DNA of 22,500 nucleotides. Source: Chrysomallon squamiferum. Taxonomy: Eukaryota; Mollusca; Gastropoda; Neomphalida; Peltospiridae. This document shows, one piece after another, positions 10,600-19,694 of the stretch. The stretch is taken from assembly GCA_012295275.1 (NCBI GenBank), contig CM022676.1, forward strand, positions 4,701,187-4,723,686, in the 5' to 3' direction. Under the pieces are notes generated by a model. That model had not been told where the DNA came from. It did no database searches and saw nothing but the letters and a program-made list of their open reading frames with translations. The translations under genes and the position numbers were made by a program. The number at the start of each line of letters is the position of its first letter. Within the stretch, counting starts at the first letter, position 1.

Positions 10600-11530
10600 A
10601 TACTTCCAGCCTCCATTTGGAAGCACTCAATTTAGGTTTATGGGAATCGTTTTGGACTCGTGGTCATTTTTCGAGTATTCAGTTAATGATGTATGAGAAA
10701 TCTAGATATTTTGTCAAGGTTCCATTTGGAAGCACTCAGTTTAGGTTTATGGGAATGATTGTTTGTGGACTCGTGGTCATTTTTGGAGTATTCAGTTAAT
10801 GAAATCTGTTATTTTTGTCAAGGTCCGTTCTCGAATTAGATTTATGGACACCGTGTATGGTTTAGTGATTAATCTGAATTTTTCTGTTAACGATATGAAC
10901 ATTTTTAGATATTTGTCAAGTTCCATGTGCAAATACTCAGTTCAGAAAACAAAATTTTTACTATGTCCATTCATCTGTTGGAGCATTCAATTCATAAAAA
11001 TAAATTGTACTATGGCCGTCGATCTTTTTGAGATATTTATTTTAGAATATTAGGGATTGTCTACGTCTGAAATAATTAATTAGCGATATCAAAATCTGCT
11101 AAAAAGATCAAGCCTTTGTCAAAACTGATGTTTTATAGTTTAGGATATCAAAATCAGTTTTGGTGTAAGATAATTTGGAATATGGAATTTCATACATTAA
11201 AATTAACTGTGATCTAAACCCGTTTAGAATATTCAGTTTGGAATTGGAAAAACCGACTGTCACCTAAAACCATTTTGAAAAGCACAAATCAGAATTCTAA
11301 AGTTATTCTTGACTATTTATAATGAAATAAATATACGACATAACTGACTTTCTGACATGAAAATCTGCTTTGCTTTGTATTTATATGAAAAACTGAAATC
11401 TCGGGATGACAATTTCCAATTTATGATAACAGTATCTGCTGATTTCTAGCATATTCATTTGGAAATATTTGTTTTTGAAACTGAAATAACTCAAGAGTTA
11501 AGCCCATTTTGCACAATTGCCTTCGTCTGA
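10600..11530. repeat. Diverged ~55-bp (dimer ~110-bp) tandem array
   Basis: Two strong copies start at 10613 and 10722 (CCATTTGGAAGCACTCA, TTTAGGTTTATGGGAAT, GGACTCGTGGTCATTTTT, GAGTATTCAGTTAATGA), 109 bp apart. Weaker copies start at 10825 and 10923. Each has two related halves: the CCATTTGGAAGCACTCAGTTTA half and the TCATTTTTGGAGTATTCAGTTA half, beginning at 10613, 10664, 10722 and 10777, so the basic unit is about 55 bp. Decayed halves continue at 10967, 11220 and 11270 (50 bp apart), and near 11452 and 11504. Similar GAATATT/AAATATTCAATTT words reappear at 12105-12180. The family is not recognised. Confidence 0.72.
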
Positions 11531-11880
11531 TTTGAAAATCTGGTGAATCAGTATTTTCCAACGTCATGCATTACGTCACAGACAGGGTAATTTGAATGTG
11601 ATGTATTAAGAATATATATATTTTTTTTTTTTTTCTGAACCGAATAATGCAGATGGTCAAAAAATCCGGCCATGCAAAAAAAAGTAAATTATGAAATAAA
11701 ATTTGTCTTGTTTTATGAAATATGTCAATGGCTACGATTATGTGTCTAGGACACGTTCTAACTGTTTCACAGAAACTGGCCGGATTTTACGCCAATAACG
11801 GACACCAACATCTTCAGAACCACTGTGCCAGACAGTTCTTTTGTTTTGGAGGGTTTTGGAGGGAGAGAGGCGCGTGGGGT
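11531..11880. other. Unique DNA with a TA/poly(T) patch, no gene seen
   Basis: Unique sequence with (TA)n-poly(T) at about 11613-11635 and two CRE-like words (ACGTCA at 11561 and TTACGTCA at 11571-11578). An open frame through 11722-11870 runs into T-rich DNA and has no recognisable motif. Confidence 0.5.
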
Positions 11881-12060
11881 ATTTGTTTTTTGTGCTGTCT
11901 TTTTTTCCTATTTTGTTTGCTTTATTTTTTGTTTCTTTGTTGTTTATTTTGTATTATTATTAAACTTTTTTTTTTTTTTTTTTTTGTTCATTTTCTTAGC
12001 TTCATATATGTATCTATATATGTCTGTCTGTACATTTATATGTGTTTGTGTGTATGTTTA
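11881..12060. repeat. T-rich tract then (TATG/TGTG)n
   Basis: TTTTTG/TTTTA-type T-rich DNA with poly(T) at 11966-11985, followed by TATG/TGTC/TGTG tetranucleotides to 12060. Confidence 0.85.
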
Positions 12061-12324
12061 TGTTCGTTTAGTTTAGGATAATAAAATCATATTAAGTCTG
12101 CATTTATTTCGAATATTGTGTCTGACTATTTTCATTCTAAAATATTCAATTTGCCCAAATATCATTTCGAATATTAAATTTAGGAAAGCATTAATCTACG
12201 TAACAACGCCAGCCGATATTTGTTTGCAGAATTAGATTTACAATAATTATTACTTTCATCAAACGAAACAGTACAAGCTGATATCCATTTGTTTCCTATG
12301 ATTGCTTTTTCTTGGTTATTGTTA
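12061..12324. other. AT-rich DNA with array-like words
   Basis: It contains GAATATT (12109), AAATATTCAATTT (12142) and GAATATTAAATTTAGG (12168), which resemble half-units of the 10600-11530 array. The rest is unique. No gene. Confidence 0.4.
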
Positions 12325-12484
12325 ACACACACACACACAGACACCTAGACACACAGACACATACATACACACACACATATATATATATATACATACATAT
12401 ACATACATATACACATACATGTACATACATACACACACACATATATATATATATATATACATACATATACATATATATATATAT

Positions 12485-12547
<63 letters not shown>

Positions 12548-12580
12548 TTTCCTTCGTTATTGTTACACACATACACATAT
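12325..12580. repeat. Compound (AC)n/(TACA)n/(TA)n microsatellite, duplicated with flank
   Basis: (AC)n runs alternate with TACA and (TA)n blocks, ending in a (TA)n of about 40 bp (12500-12541). The sequence before the array (CTTTTTCTTGGTTATTGTTA at 12305-12324) recurs in altered form after it (TTTTCCTTCGTTATTGTTA at 12547-12565), again followed by ACACAC. The block with its flank therefore appears duplicated. The YI-rich open frames in four frames are translations of it. Confidence 0.92.
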
Positions 12581-12609
12581 ACAGAAATATAAACACATTT
12601 TATTGAAAT

Positions 12610-12892
12610 TATATTTTGTGTTGTCAGTGATTCATGAATTAGCTTGTCTATAGTAATATAACAGAAGTATTCATGAAATAATTATTTATGTTTATAATGA
12701 CAAAAGTATTCACGAATAAATATTTTGTGTTTATAATGACAAAAATATTCAGGAATTAATATTTTGTGTTGTCACTCACAAAATATTGACAGTGATTCAC
12801 GAATATAACAACAGTTATAACAACAGAAGTGTTCATGAAATAATTATTTGTGTTTGTACCAACAGAAGTATTCATGAATTGACTGTTTTTGT
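12610..12892. repeat. 39-bp minisatellite, seven copies
   Basis: The unit is roughly TTCATGAATTAATATTTTGTG then TTTATAATGACAAAAGTA. The TTCATGAA-type anchor begins at 12631, 12670, 12709, 12748, 12796, 12832 and 12871, with steps of 39, 39, 39, 48, 36 and 39 bp. Divergence between copies is moderate. The family is not recognised, and no open frame crosses the array. Confidence 0.88.
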
Positions 12893-13345
12893 GCTTCTTA
12901 TCTCATAACGGAACGAAATCGTGAATTTTCCCTGTTTGCACCGAATCTGTTTGTGAATTCTTTTTCTTCGCTTTCAGAGCAACAAAACGAAACAGCCATG
13001 AACTAATTACGATTCAAACGCAAACTTTATTTGTGCTGTTTCCAATAACGTCCGCGTCCCGCAAAGGCAAGTCCATTAGAGTTTGCTGATTTCTTTAGTG
13101 TTTTTAATTTGATCCAATATTTGTTCGTACTAAACGATAACTGTTTGCATAATTTATTATTCTTTATTTTTTTTATTTTATTTTTTGTACACAGAGAAGG
13201 TAAAATAGCTTGTATTATGGAGTAAAAAAAAAAAAAAAAAAAGTTATCTTTTTTACCGTTTTTTTTCCAAGTACAGAGTCAGTATTTGTGTCCTCACTTC
13301 TTTTACTGTTCTTTCAACTACGATGAATATTTGAATGTTTATTGA
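12893..13345. other. Unique DNA with poly(A), no gene seen
   Basis: AT-rich unique sequence. It contains a T-rich patch (about 13160-13187) and a poly(A) run at 13224-13242. No coding signal. Confidence 0.5.
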
Positions 13346-13442
13346 CGTGTGAGTGTGGGTGTGTGAGGGTGTTCGTGTGGGTGTGTGAGTGTGTGAGTGT
13401 GGGTGTGTGTGGGTGTGGGTGTGGGTGTGTGAGGGTGTGTGT
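13346..13442. repeat. (GT)n rich in GGGTGT/GAGTGT variants
   Basis: Interrupted GT repeat with GGGTGTGTGAG-type hexamer or longer units. G-rich on the plus strand. Confidence 0.92.
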
Positions 13443-13519
13443 GCCTCTTGGGGGTGTGGTGACAAGATTGTCTATTTTTGGATGTATTTACCGTTCGGAC
13501 GTTATGACAACCTTATGTT

Positions 13520-13533
13520 TGCATATGTATATT

Positions 13534-13618
<85 letters not shown>
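13520..13618. repeat. (GT)n then (GTAT)n microsatellite
   Basis: A near-perfect GT run (13547-13603) of about 57 bp ends in GTATGTATGTAT. The CVCVCV open frames are its translation. Confidence 0.96.
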
Positions 13619-13917
13619 AATTTACGAATGTAGATGTTGTTGGGTTTTTTTTGTATGTTTGTGTGTGAATATTTATATATGTATCTATGTCTGTATGTGT
13701 ATGTGTGTGTATGTGTGTTTATGTATATATGTGTGTATGTATGTATATATGTATGTATGTATGTATATATGTATGTATATATATTTCTATATATGTGATT
13801 CTGTGATGTGTGTGTACGTATGTGTCGATGTGCGTATGCATAATGTATAACTTGTAATGCCTGTAATGTATATATCTGTCTATCTGTGTGTGTGTGTGTG
13901 TGTGTTTTGTGTGTCAC
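13619..13917. repeat. Degenerate (TATG/TGTG)n tract
   Basis: Long imperfect TATG/TGTA/TGTG sequence, with a final (GT)n at about 13886-13905. One short less simple insert lies at 13619-13660. Confidence 0.88.
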
Positions 13918-14220
13918 TCATATTCACGTATTACTTTCAAGCGTTTATAACTATATACGAATCTCATTACTTTACAGTGAAATCTGTACCATATCCTTGA
14001 AATCTTATTCGCTCGGGAATTTCCGCATAATATTCTTAATAACGAACTAATTCCGGATATTTCCGAATCACTGGTCATCAATGGATTTGTACTCTCCTGA
14101 GTATGACAGAGTGGAGAGAGTTACTGAATTTCATACAGAGTGGGCGAGTTTTCTTTTACAGAGGAAATGAGTGGGTTTCATCTTACACATAAAAAATACA
14201 GTGATGATGACAGTGAAATA
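13918..14220. other. Unique DNA, no gene seen
   Basis: Mixed-composition unique sequence. It holds the second copy of GAATTTCCGCATAAT (14017-14031). No coding signal. Confidence 0.5.
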
Positions 14221-14267
14221 GCAAGAACAACTACAACAACAACAATAATAATTATTATTATTATTAT

Positions 14268-14341
<74 letters not shown>

Positions 14342-14393
14342 ATAAATTATTATTAAAAAACTAACTATAACAACAACAGTAATAATTGTAATG

Positions 14394-14440
<47 letters not shown>

Positions 14441-14466
14441 GTAACAACAATAACAATAATAATAAT
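14221..14466. repeat. Compound triplet repeat (AAC)(AAT)(ATT)(TAG)24...(AAT)15
   Basis: (ACA)n changes to (AAT)n, then (ATT)n, then about 72 bp of perfect (TAG)n (about 14268-14340). After a short AT-rich insert comes (AAT)n (14398-14441) and AAC/AAT variants. The (ATT)n and (AAT)n blocks are complementary and could pair with (TAG)n in the loop. The polyserine and polytyrosine open frames are translations of the repeat. Confidence 0.96.
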
Positions 14467-14539
14467 CTTTTTTCTTCATTTAAATCAATAAATCAGTATT
14501 TTTATTTTTTTCATTCATTTAAAATTTCTTTCTTCTTTT

Positions 14540-14573
14540 CCTTCTCCTTCTTCTTCTTCTTCTTCTTCTTCTT
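14540..14573. repeat. (CTT)n microsatellite
   Basis: A (TTC)/(CTT) run of about 11 units, preceded by imperfect T/C-rich triplets. Confidence 0.95.
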
Positions 14574-14869
14574 GATTCCGAAAATCAGTGTTTCGCTAAG
14601 CCTCTCGATCACGCGTGATTTAAAACAAATAACAACTCATTTTCGACACGGAATTCTACGTTTAGCGGTAATTAAATAAAGAACTCGAGTTTGATTCAGT
14701 CGACCTAACCCGGCTCCACAGACTCAAAACCTCTCCCCGAGGTGGGTGGCCATTGACAGTGACGTATTACTTGAACTCCATGGTGACAGCGTGACGTCAT
14801 TTCTCATCCACAGTTCGCTTGATCATGTGATTTTGAACTGTAGAGCGAGCGGAATTGTCAATATTTTTT

Positions 14870-14908
<39 letters not shown>

Positions 14909-14984
14909 CACATGAAGATAATGGGAAAACTGATAAATGTTTGAGTATGTAGGAATGTTTCAGTTTATATTAATCTATGGGTTC
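14574..14984. other. Unique DNA with CRE and poly(T), no gene seen
   Basis: Mixed-composition sequence. It contains the palindromic CRE TGACGTCA (14792-14799), a second TGACGTA (14759-14765), and a ~43-bp T run (14864-14906) flanked by inverted repeats TCATGTGAT (14823-14831) and ATCACATGA (14907-14915). No exon was identified. Confidence 0.5.
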
Positions 14985-15291
14985 CATCTATATCTCTATC
15001 TGTCTGTCTATCTATCTATCTATCACTATATAAATATATATTCTGTTTTCTGTCGTTTCTATCGTTCCATCTATCTCACTGTTTATGTATATCAAGTTTT
15101 CTTTCTTTCTCTCTATATCTGTCTCTCCCTCTCAACCCCTCTCTCTCCCTCTCGCTCCCTCTCTCTCTCTATATATCTCATTTTCTCCTCTCTCTCTCTC
15201 TCTGTAACTCATTTTCTCCTCTCTCTCTCATTCTCTCTCTCTCTCTCTTTCTTTTCTCTTTCTCTCTCTCTCTCGCTCGTCTCATTATTAC
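14985..15291. repeat. (TCTA)n and imperfect (CT)n tract
   Basis: CTGT/CTAT tetranucleotides (about 14990-15025), then after a short gap imperfect (CT)n and CTCC/CTTT pyrimidine-rich DNA (15090-15285). The S/L-rich open frame is its translation. Confidence 0.9.
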
Positions 15292-15557
15292 TACTGGAAA
15301 ACTTTATTATTAGCAAAGATCAGGAGCCACTAAAAACACAACGAGCAGAAAAGCGTTTGTGCTTTACGTGTTCGCTTAATCTTTGACTTCAAAGTCAAGA
15401 AAATCTTTATTGTCAGTTGTCGGCTTCACGCCTTCCTGTAATGCTTTCAATAAAATAAAAAGGTAAAAAAAAATTACGTCATCTATGACGTAATACAGTT
15501 CATAAAAACAAAAGAAAAACACAGAATAGCAAAAAAAGTCAAAGAAAGTTAAAATTA
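15292..15557. other. Unique DNA with two short palindromes
   Basis: It contains TTGACTT-CA-AAGTCAA (15383-15398) and the near-perfect 22-bp palindrome ATTACGTCAT-CT-ATGACGTAAT (15473-15494). No gene was recognised. Confidence 0.5.
15473..15494. promoter_or_regulatory. 22-bp palindrome with two CRE-like half pairs
   Basis: ATTACGTCAT and ATGACGTAAT, perfect 10-bp inverted arms with a 2-bp spacer. TTACGTCA/TGACGTAA words match bZIP (CREB/ATF or PAR-bZIP) sites. The palindrome is seen directly; binding is inferred. Confidence 0.35.
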
Positions 15558-16100
15558 CTTCTTTTTTTTTATATATATATTTTTTTTAAATTTATTTTCG
15601 CACTGATAAAGAAATAGCAAAATGACTGCAAAAAGGAAAGTTAATTACTTTCGGTTCTGTTTGAAAACATTCTTGTGTGATAGTTTTATGCGTTTATTTT
15701 GTAATATTTTGTTATTGTTGTTGTTTACATATTTTACATATTTTAATTTCTATATTATATATATAGATATAAATATATATTATTTATTTATTCATTCATT
15801 CATTTAATTACTTTTATTTAATTTATTTTTATCTATATTTTTTTTTTTTTTTTTTTCATTTTATTAGTAGTAGTAGTATCTTCTTGTTTATTGTGTGTTT
15901 TTTTTTGTTGCTTGTTTTTTGTGTTGTTTTTTTGTTGTTGTTTATTTATTTTTAGTTTTAGTTTTCCATTTATTATTATTTTTTGTTTTTTGTTGCTGTT
16001 TTTTTGTTTGTTATTTGTTTGTTTGTTGTTGTTGTTTACAGGCTGTGTTTAGTTCCTGTTGTTTTGTTATAGTGATCATTTCTTGTCTGTGTTTGTTTAT
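15558..16100. repeat. T-rich low-complexity DNA with (TTCA)n, (TAG)n and TTG blocks
   Basis: It includes T/A runs (15560-15600), TTTA/TTCA tetranucleotides (15780-15805), poly(T) (15838-15856), a short (TAG)n (15868-15877), and long GTTTT/TTGTTG-type sequence to 16100. A stretch at 15610-15700 is less simple but has no recognisable coding content. Confidence 0.8.
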
Positions 16101-16506
16101 TTGTTTATCTCACTGATCTTTGGTTTCGACTGGTTGATAAGTTAATTAGCTGATTCTTTCTTAATTAGGCCGCTTTTCTTTTCTTTCTTTGCTTCTTTGT
16201 TTCCTTATATTTCACTCTTTCCTCCTAACCATTTTTTTTCGAGAAGAAATTGTAAATTATACTCATCACTGTCAAGAATCTCAAAAGGTTTACTGTGTTA
16301 GTACGTTAGACTGATCATAAAATAACCGTGTACAATTTCCACAATACCCAAACACATTATAAATAATATAAATTTCGTTTTCATCGGGTATTCAATCCTA
16401 CCACCATTCGTTTTTTTTGTCAGGTAAACCACAAAATCTAGAGACTGACAACAAAAAAAAAAGGATTTTCCAGTCTAAAATTTTACTTCATTTTTATTTT
16501 ATTATT
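16101..16506. other. Unique AT-rich DNA, no gene seen
   Basis: Unique AT-rich sequence with T/C-rich patches (16170-16240). No coding signal. Confidence 0.5.
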
Positions 16507-16560
16507 TTTTTTGTTCCATTTTTTTTTTTTTCTTCTTCTTTTTTTCTTTTTAATTTTATT
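16507..16560. repeat. T-rich tract
   Basis: Poly(T) with C interruptions. Confidence 0.9.
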
Positions 16561-17082
16561 TCTGTCCGGCGTGACAGCAACTTACGTTCAAAAACATTCA
16601 ACTTACGACAGTCGTAAACTTCAGCTAAATTGGCCAAGTTTGCCAAAAAATATAAAAGCCGAACAGATGACGACGACGGCGGCAATAACAACAACAACAA
16701 CAACGACGACGACAACGCGTTACAAAAATTTGGCCAACTTCGAGGATAAACCTCTGCAGAATCGTTGGGGAGAAAGGCAATTTCCACAGATTAAGCAAAA
16801 CTAATTAATACCATTGTCTAGTCATCTTTCCTCGAAGAAGGTTAATTGCACAATTAGCCCCTTGGTTCTGAGACGGTGCTGCCATTATTATGGCAAGCGA
16901 TTTGGAACAGCACGGCTATCTCGGCAAAAATTTCTCTGTCGCCATAGTTACGCTGCCATCTTGAAGCCAATAACGTTGTATGAAAATAACAAGCGACTCC
17001 GGGCAAAAGAATAAACGCGTAATGACAGAGCGGCCTGCTTTAAATCTGTCCCAGATTCACCCAGCCTCGTGTGTCTTGTTAT
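16561..17082. other. Unique stretch with short triplet run, no gene seen
   Basis: Mixed-composition sequence with (GAC/GGC/AAC)n triplets at 16668-16716. Short inverted repeats are TTACGAC-A-GTCGTAA (16603-16617) and TGCCAT-TATT-ATGGCA (16880-16895). Open frames of 66-97 codons lack recognisable motifs. Confidence 0.5.
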
Positions 17083-17110
17083 ACACCTCTCTCTCTCTTC
17101 TCTCTGTCTC

Positions 17111-17203
<93 letters not shown>

Positions 17204-17208
17204 TCCCC
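17083..17208. repeat. (TC)n microsatellite with GT interruptions
   Basis: About 125 bp of CT dinucleotides interrupted by TCTG motifs. Confidence 0.95.
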
Positions 17209-17580
17209 TCCCTCATTCATTTATCTTATTATATTATGTATTTCTCTCTGGTTATGTCTTTCGATTTCTCTATAGATATATCTATATATATATATATTCC
17301 TTCTTTCTCTCTCTGTAGTTCCCTTTCTTTCTCTGATTCACTTTCCCTTTTTCTTTCTCTTTCTATCAGTATATTTTTGTCTTCCTCTCTTCCCCTCTAT
17401 TTCTGTCTCTCGTTCGTTCGATCTACCTTCTTCTGTTTCTCCACTTTTCTCTATATACATTTATATTCTTCTCTGCCATGTTCATATTTATAAACACGCC
17501 TAGCTCTCTCTCTTCCATTCTATATAATATTCTCTATTCCTTTTTTTTATATTCTTTTTTAATTCTTTTTTCCTTTTTTT
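17209..17580. repeat. Pyrimidine-rich decayed CT tract with (TA)n
   Basis: CT/TTC-rich DNA with a (TA)n block at about 17276-17297 and poly(T) near 17541-17580. It looks like a mutated extension of the adjacent (TC)n. Confidence 0.8.
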
Positions 17581-17626
17581 TAATTCTTCTTGAATAACAT
17601 GTACAACAAACGCAGCGAAAACAACA

Positions 17627-17715
17627 ATGACAGTATTATTAATAGCAATAATAATTATGACGATAGTGACAACGACGACGATGATGATGATAATGACAAC
17701 AACAACAATTAAAAC
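17627..17715. repeat. Degenerate triplet repeat (AAT/GAC/GAT/AAC)
   Basis: Cryptic trinucleotide sequence with short GAC, GAT and AAC runs. Confidence 0.85.
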
Positions 17716-17792
17716 AATAATGATTAATGTAATGATGAATTTACGTAGTATAGTTTGCTGTTGTGTTAATATAAACATATACATATCTACAT

Positions 17793-17892
17793 GCTATATA
17801 TATATAGATAGATAGATAGATAGATAGAGATAGATAGATGTGTGTATATATGAATATATATATATATATATATATACCCAGACACACACACA

Positions 17893-17933
<41 letters not shown>

Positions 17934-17970
17934 TCTCTCTCTCTCTCTCTCCATCTCTCTCTCTCTCTCA
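17793..17970. repeat. Compound (TA)n-(GATA)n-(TA)n-(CA)n-(CT)n microsatellite
   Basis: (TA)n to 17806, (GATA)n at 17805-17838, (TA)n at 17853-17876, (CA)n at 17881-17893, then (CT)n in three blocks separated by CCAT to 17969. Confidence 0.95.
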
Positions 17971-18239
17971 TTAGCCGATTTCTATCAGTAAATATCGTGT
18001 ATCTATCAGGTTGCTGCTGTTAATGGAAGTACTCGTGTATATCTGTAGACAGCTGGACACGTAAACACAGCTCACGTAGAACAGTCTGCTAATTTAGCGA
18101 CGCAGAACCAAACGTTGCCCTGTCAGATAACACAGAACAATGTGTGTTTACTTGTACCTGGCTAAAACCAAGTAAACAAAGCAAACACGCTCCCGGTATT
18201 CGTGCTGAGAAACGCGCACGTAAATGTACGTGTATCTCT
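17971..18239. other. Unique island with an inverted forkhead-type repeat
   Basis: Non-repetitive mixed-composition sequence between microsatellites. It contains the inverted repeat at 18145-18178. No gene was recognised. Confidence 0.5.
18145..18178. promoter_or_regulatory. Inverted pair of forkhead-type TGTTTAC motifs
   Basis: TGTTTACTTG (18145-18154) and CAAGTAAACA (18169-18178) are perfect 10-bp inverted repeats with a 14-bp spacer. TGTTTAC/GTAAACA is the core forkhead (FOX) consensus. Binding is inferred; chance plus decay of a small palindrome is the alternative. Confidence 0.35.
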
Positions 18240-18640
18240 GGACGTACGTACACATGTTCAGACATACAAACACACACAGATACGTATAGATAGACAGATA
18301 GACAGACAGATAGATAGATGTATCTAAATAAATAAAAATACACACACACACACACACATATATATACACATATATATGAGGTATATAGATGTGTGTGTAT
18401 GTGTATGTATGTATGTATATGTATGTATGTATATATATATATATATAGATATATAGATAGATAGATGTATGTTTACATATATGTGTGTGCATATATTACA
18501 CACGTACATACATCTTTACACACATACATATATAGTCTAGATGGCTAGAGATCAAAAGATAATTAGATATATCAGACATACATACACAAATACATACATA
18601 TATATATACATATACACAAACATACACACAATCAAATACA
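18240..18640. repeat. Compound (GATA/GACA)n, (CA)n, (GTAT)n and (CATA)n tract
   Basis: Successive simple blocks: GATA/GACA (18281-18320), CA (18341-18358), TATG (18390-18475), and CATA/TATA (18485-18640, interrupted at 18535-18570). Confidence 0.9.
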
Positions 18641-18705
18641 TACGTCTGACAACTGCACATAACAGATTTGCTTGGCACGCATTAACAAAAGCCTTCCCAT
18701 TTCAT

Positions 18706-18732
18706 TACGTCATTTCCTGAACCAATGACGTA
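18706..18732. promoter_or_regulatory. Inverted CRE-like pair around ETS and CCAAT words
   Basis: TACGTCATT (18706-18714) and AATGACGTA (18724-18732) are perfect 9-bp inverted arms. The 9-bp spacer holds TCCTG, and CCAAT (18722-18726) overlaps the right arm. The sequence pattern is certain; regulatory use is inferred. Confidence 0.3.
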
Positions 18733-18879
18733 TATATATATATACATATATACTCATAATCATAATCTTCATCTTCCCACACTGGTCAAGGTTTCGTCAC
18801 AACAAACATTTAAGAATTAAAAAGAAAAAGAAAAAAAAAAAAGTCAAGTGCTGACGATGAACAACACCTCTGATTCTAA

Positions 18880-19080
18880 GACGCTGTACCCACGCGATTG
18901 ACACATCGTCCGCCATATTTTATTCATCATTTCACGCACGTGTTTGTTTTTCCCGAAAGCCGTGCGCTTTCTTGACGTCACGCCAATCTGACCGGGCACG
19001 CGGGAAGCGGGCGTCGCGTGACGGAGGGGAGGGGGGGGCATCGACCGGGTTCACGTGGCGGCGAGTAACTTGTGTCAGCT
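18880..19080. promoter_or_regulatory. GC/CpG-rich island with CRE, CCAAT and two E-boxes
   Basis: The most GC-rich 200 bp in the window. It holds CACGTG (18937-18942), palindromic CRE TGACGTCA (18973-18980) with CCAAT 2 bp further on (18983-18987), dense CpG in GGGCACGCGGGAAGCGGGCG (18993-19012), a GGAGGGGAGGGGGGGG run (19023-19038), and CACGTG (19052-19057). This is compatible with a CpG-rich promoter or enhancer. No transcript start or exon could be identified next to it. Confidence 0.35.
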
Positions 19081-19169
19081 ATTCTCTTAATTACAGCGTT
19101 CGCGCGTGCGTATCACTGCGATAAAAACAGACGTGTTAATAACGGTGAGAACCGGTGCATCTGTGAATA

Positions 19170-19370
19170 CGTTTTTTTTTTTTTTTTTACTTTTATTTAT
19201 CTTTGTTTTCTTAATTTTCCGGGTTTTTTTTTTTGTTTTGTTTGTTTGTTTGTTTGTTTTCTCTTATTCTTCTTCTTGTTCTCTTTCTTTTTTGTTCTGG
19301 TTGTTCTTTTGTTTTTCTTAGCCTTTTCGTCTTCTTTTTTCATTTTTTTTGTTTTCTTTCGTTCAAAGGT
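19170..19370. repeat. T-rich tract with poly(T) and (TTTG)n
   Basis: Poly(T) at 19171-19188, (GTTT)n at about 19233-19258, then TTC/TTTTG-rich DNA. Confidence 0.9.
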
Positions 19371-19383
19371 TGACTATGCAGTC

Positions 19384-19472
19384 TAAATATATACATACAG
19401 AGACATGCATAAAACATACATTCATTCATACGTACATACGTAAGTACGTACATACACACACACACACATACA
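19384..19472. repeat. (ACAT/ACGT)n and (CA)n tract
   Basis: Tetranucleotide ACAT with ATTC and palindromic ACGT variants, then (CA)n at about 19453-19468. A short (GTCT)n follows at 19526-19548. Confidence 0.9.
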
Positions 19473-19694
19473 CACTGTACTAGATACTCCAGACAGAGGC
19501 AATACCCGAGAAAAATCGTCCACACGTCTGTCTGTCTGTGTGTCTGTCCATTCCATTACCCGACAAACGTTTACCTATTCACACAACCATTTGCTTGTCC
19601 GTTTGAACATTGTTTCTGTTTCATTTCGTGTTTTGGTAATTAGTTGTCTAATGGACTGCCTCTTTGCCAGTCGACGAAAGCACACTAACAATAA

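Noticed and set aside
10617-11053. Two overlapping plus-strand frames with repeated WTRGHF segments
   Set aside because: The repeated segments fall in different frames because the 109-bp unit is not a multiple of three, so this is non-coding tandem repeat.
12296-12653. Overlapping YI/HT/CV-rich open frames on both strands
   Set aside because: They are translations of the compound (AC)n/(TACA)n/(TA)n tract, open in several frames on both strands.
13389-13917. 153-codon and 134-codon Cys/Val- and Thr/His-rich frames
   Set aside because: These are artefacts of (GT)n and (TATG)n repeats read in sense and antisense.
14140-14479. Polyserine and polytyrosine open frames
   Set aside because: They are encoded by (TAG)n/(AAT)n triplet repeats. 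The low-complexity runs are open on both strands.
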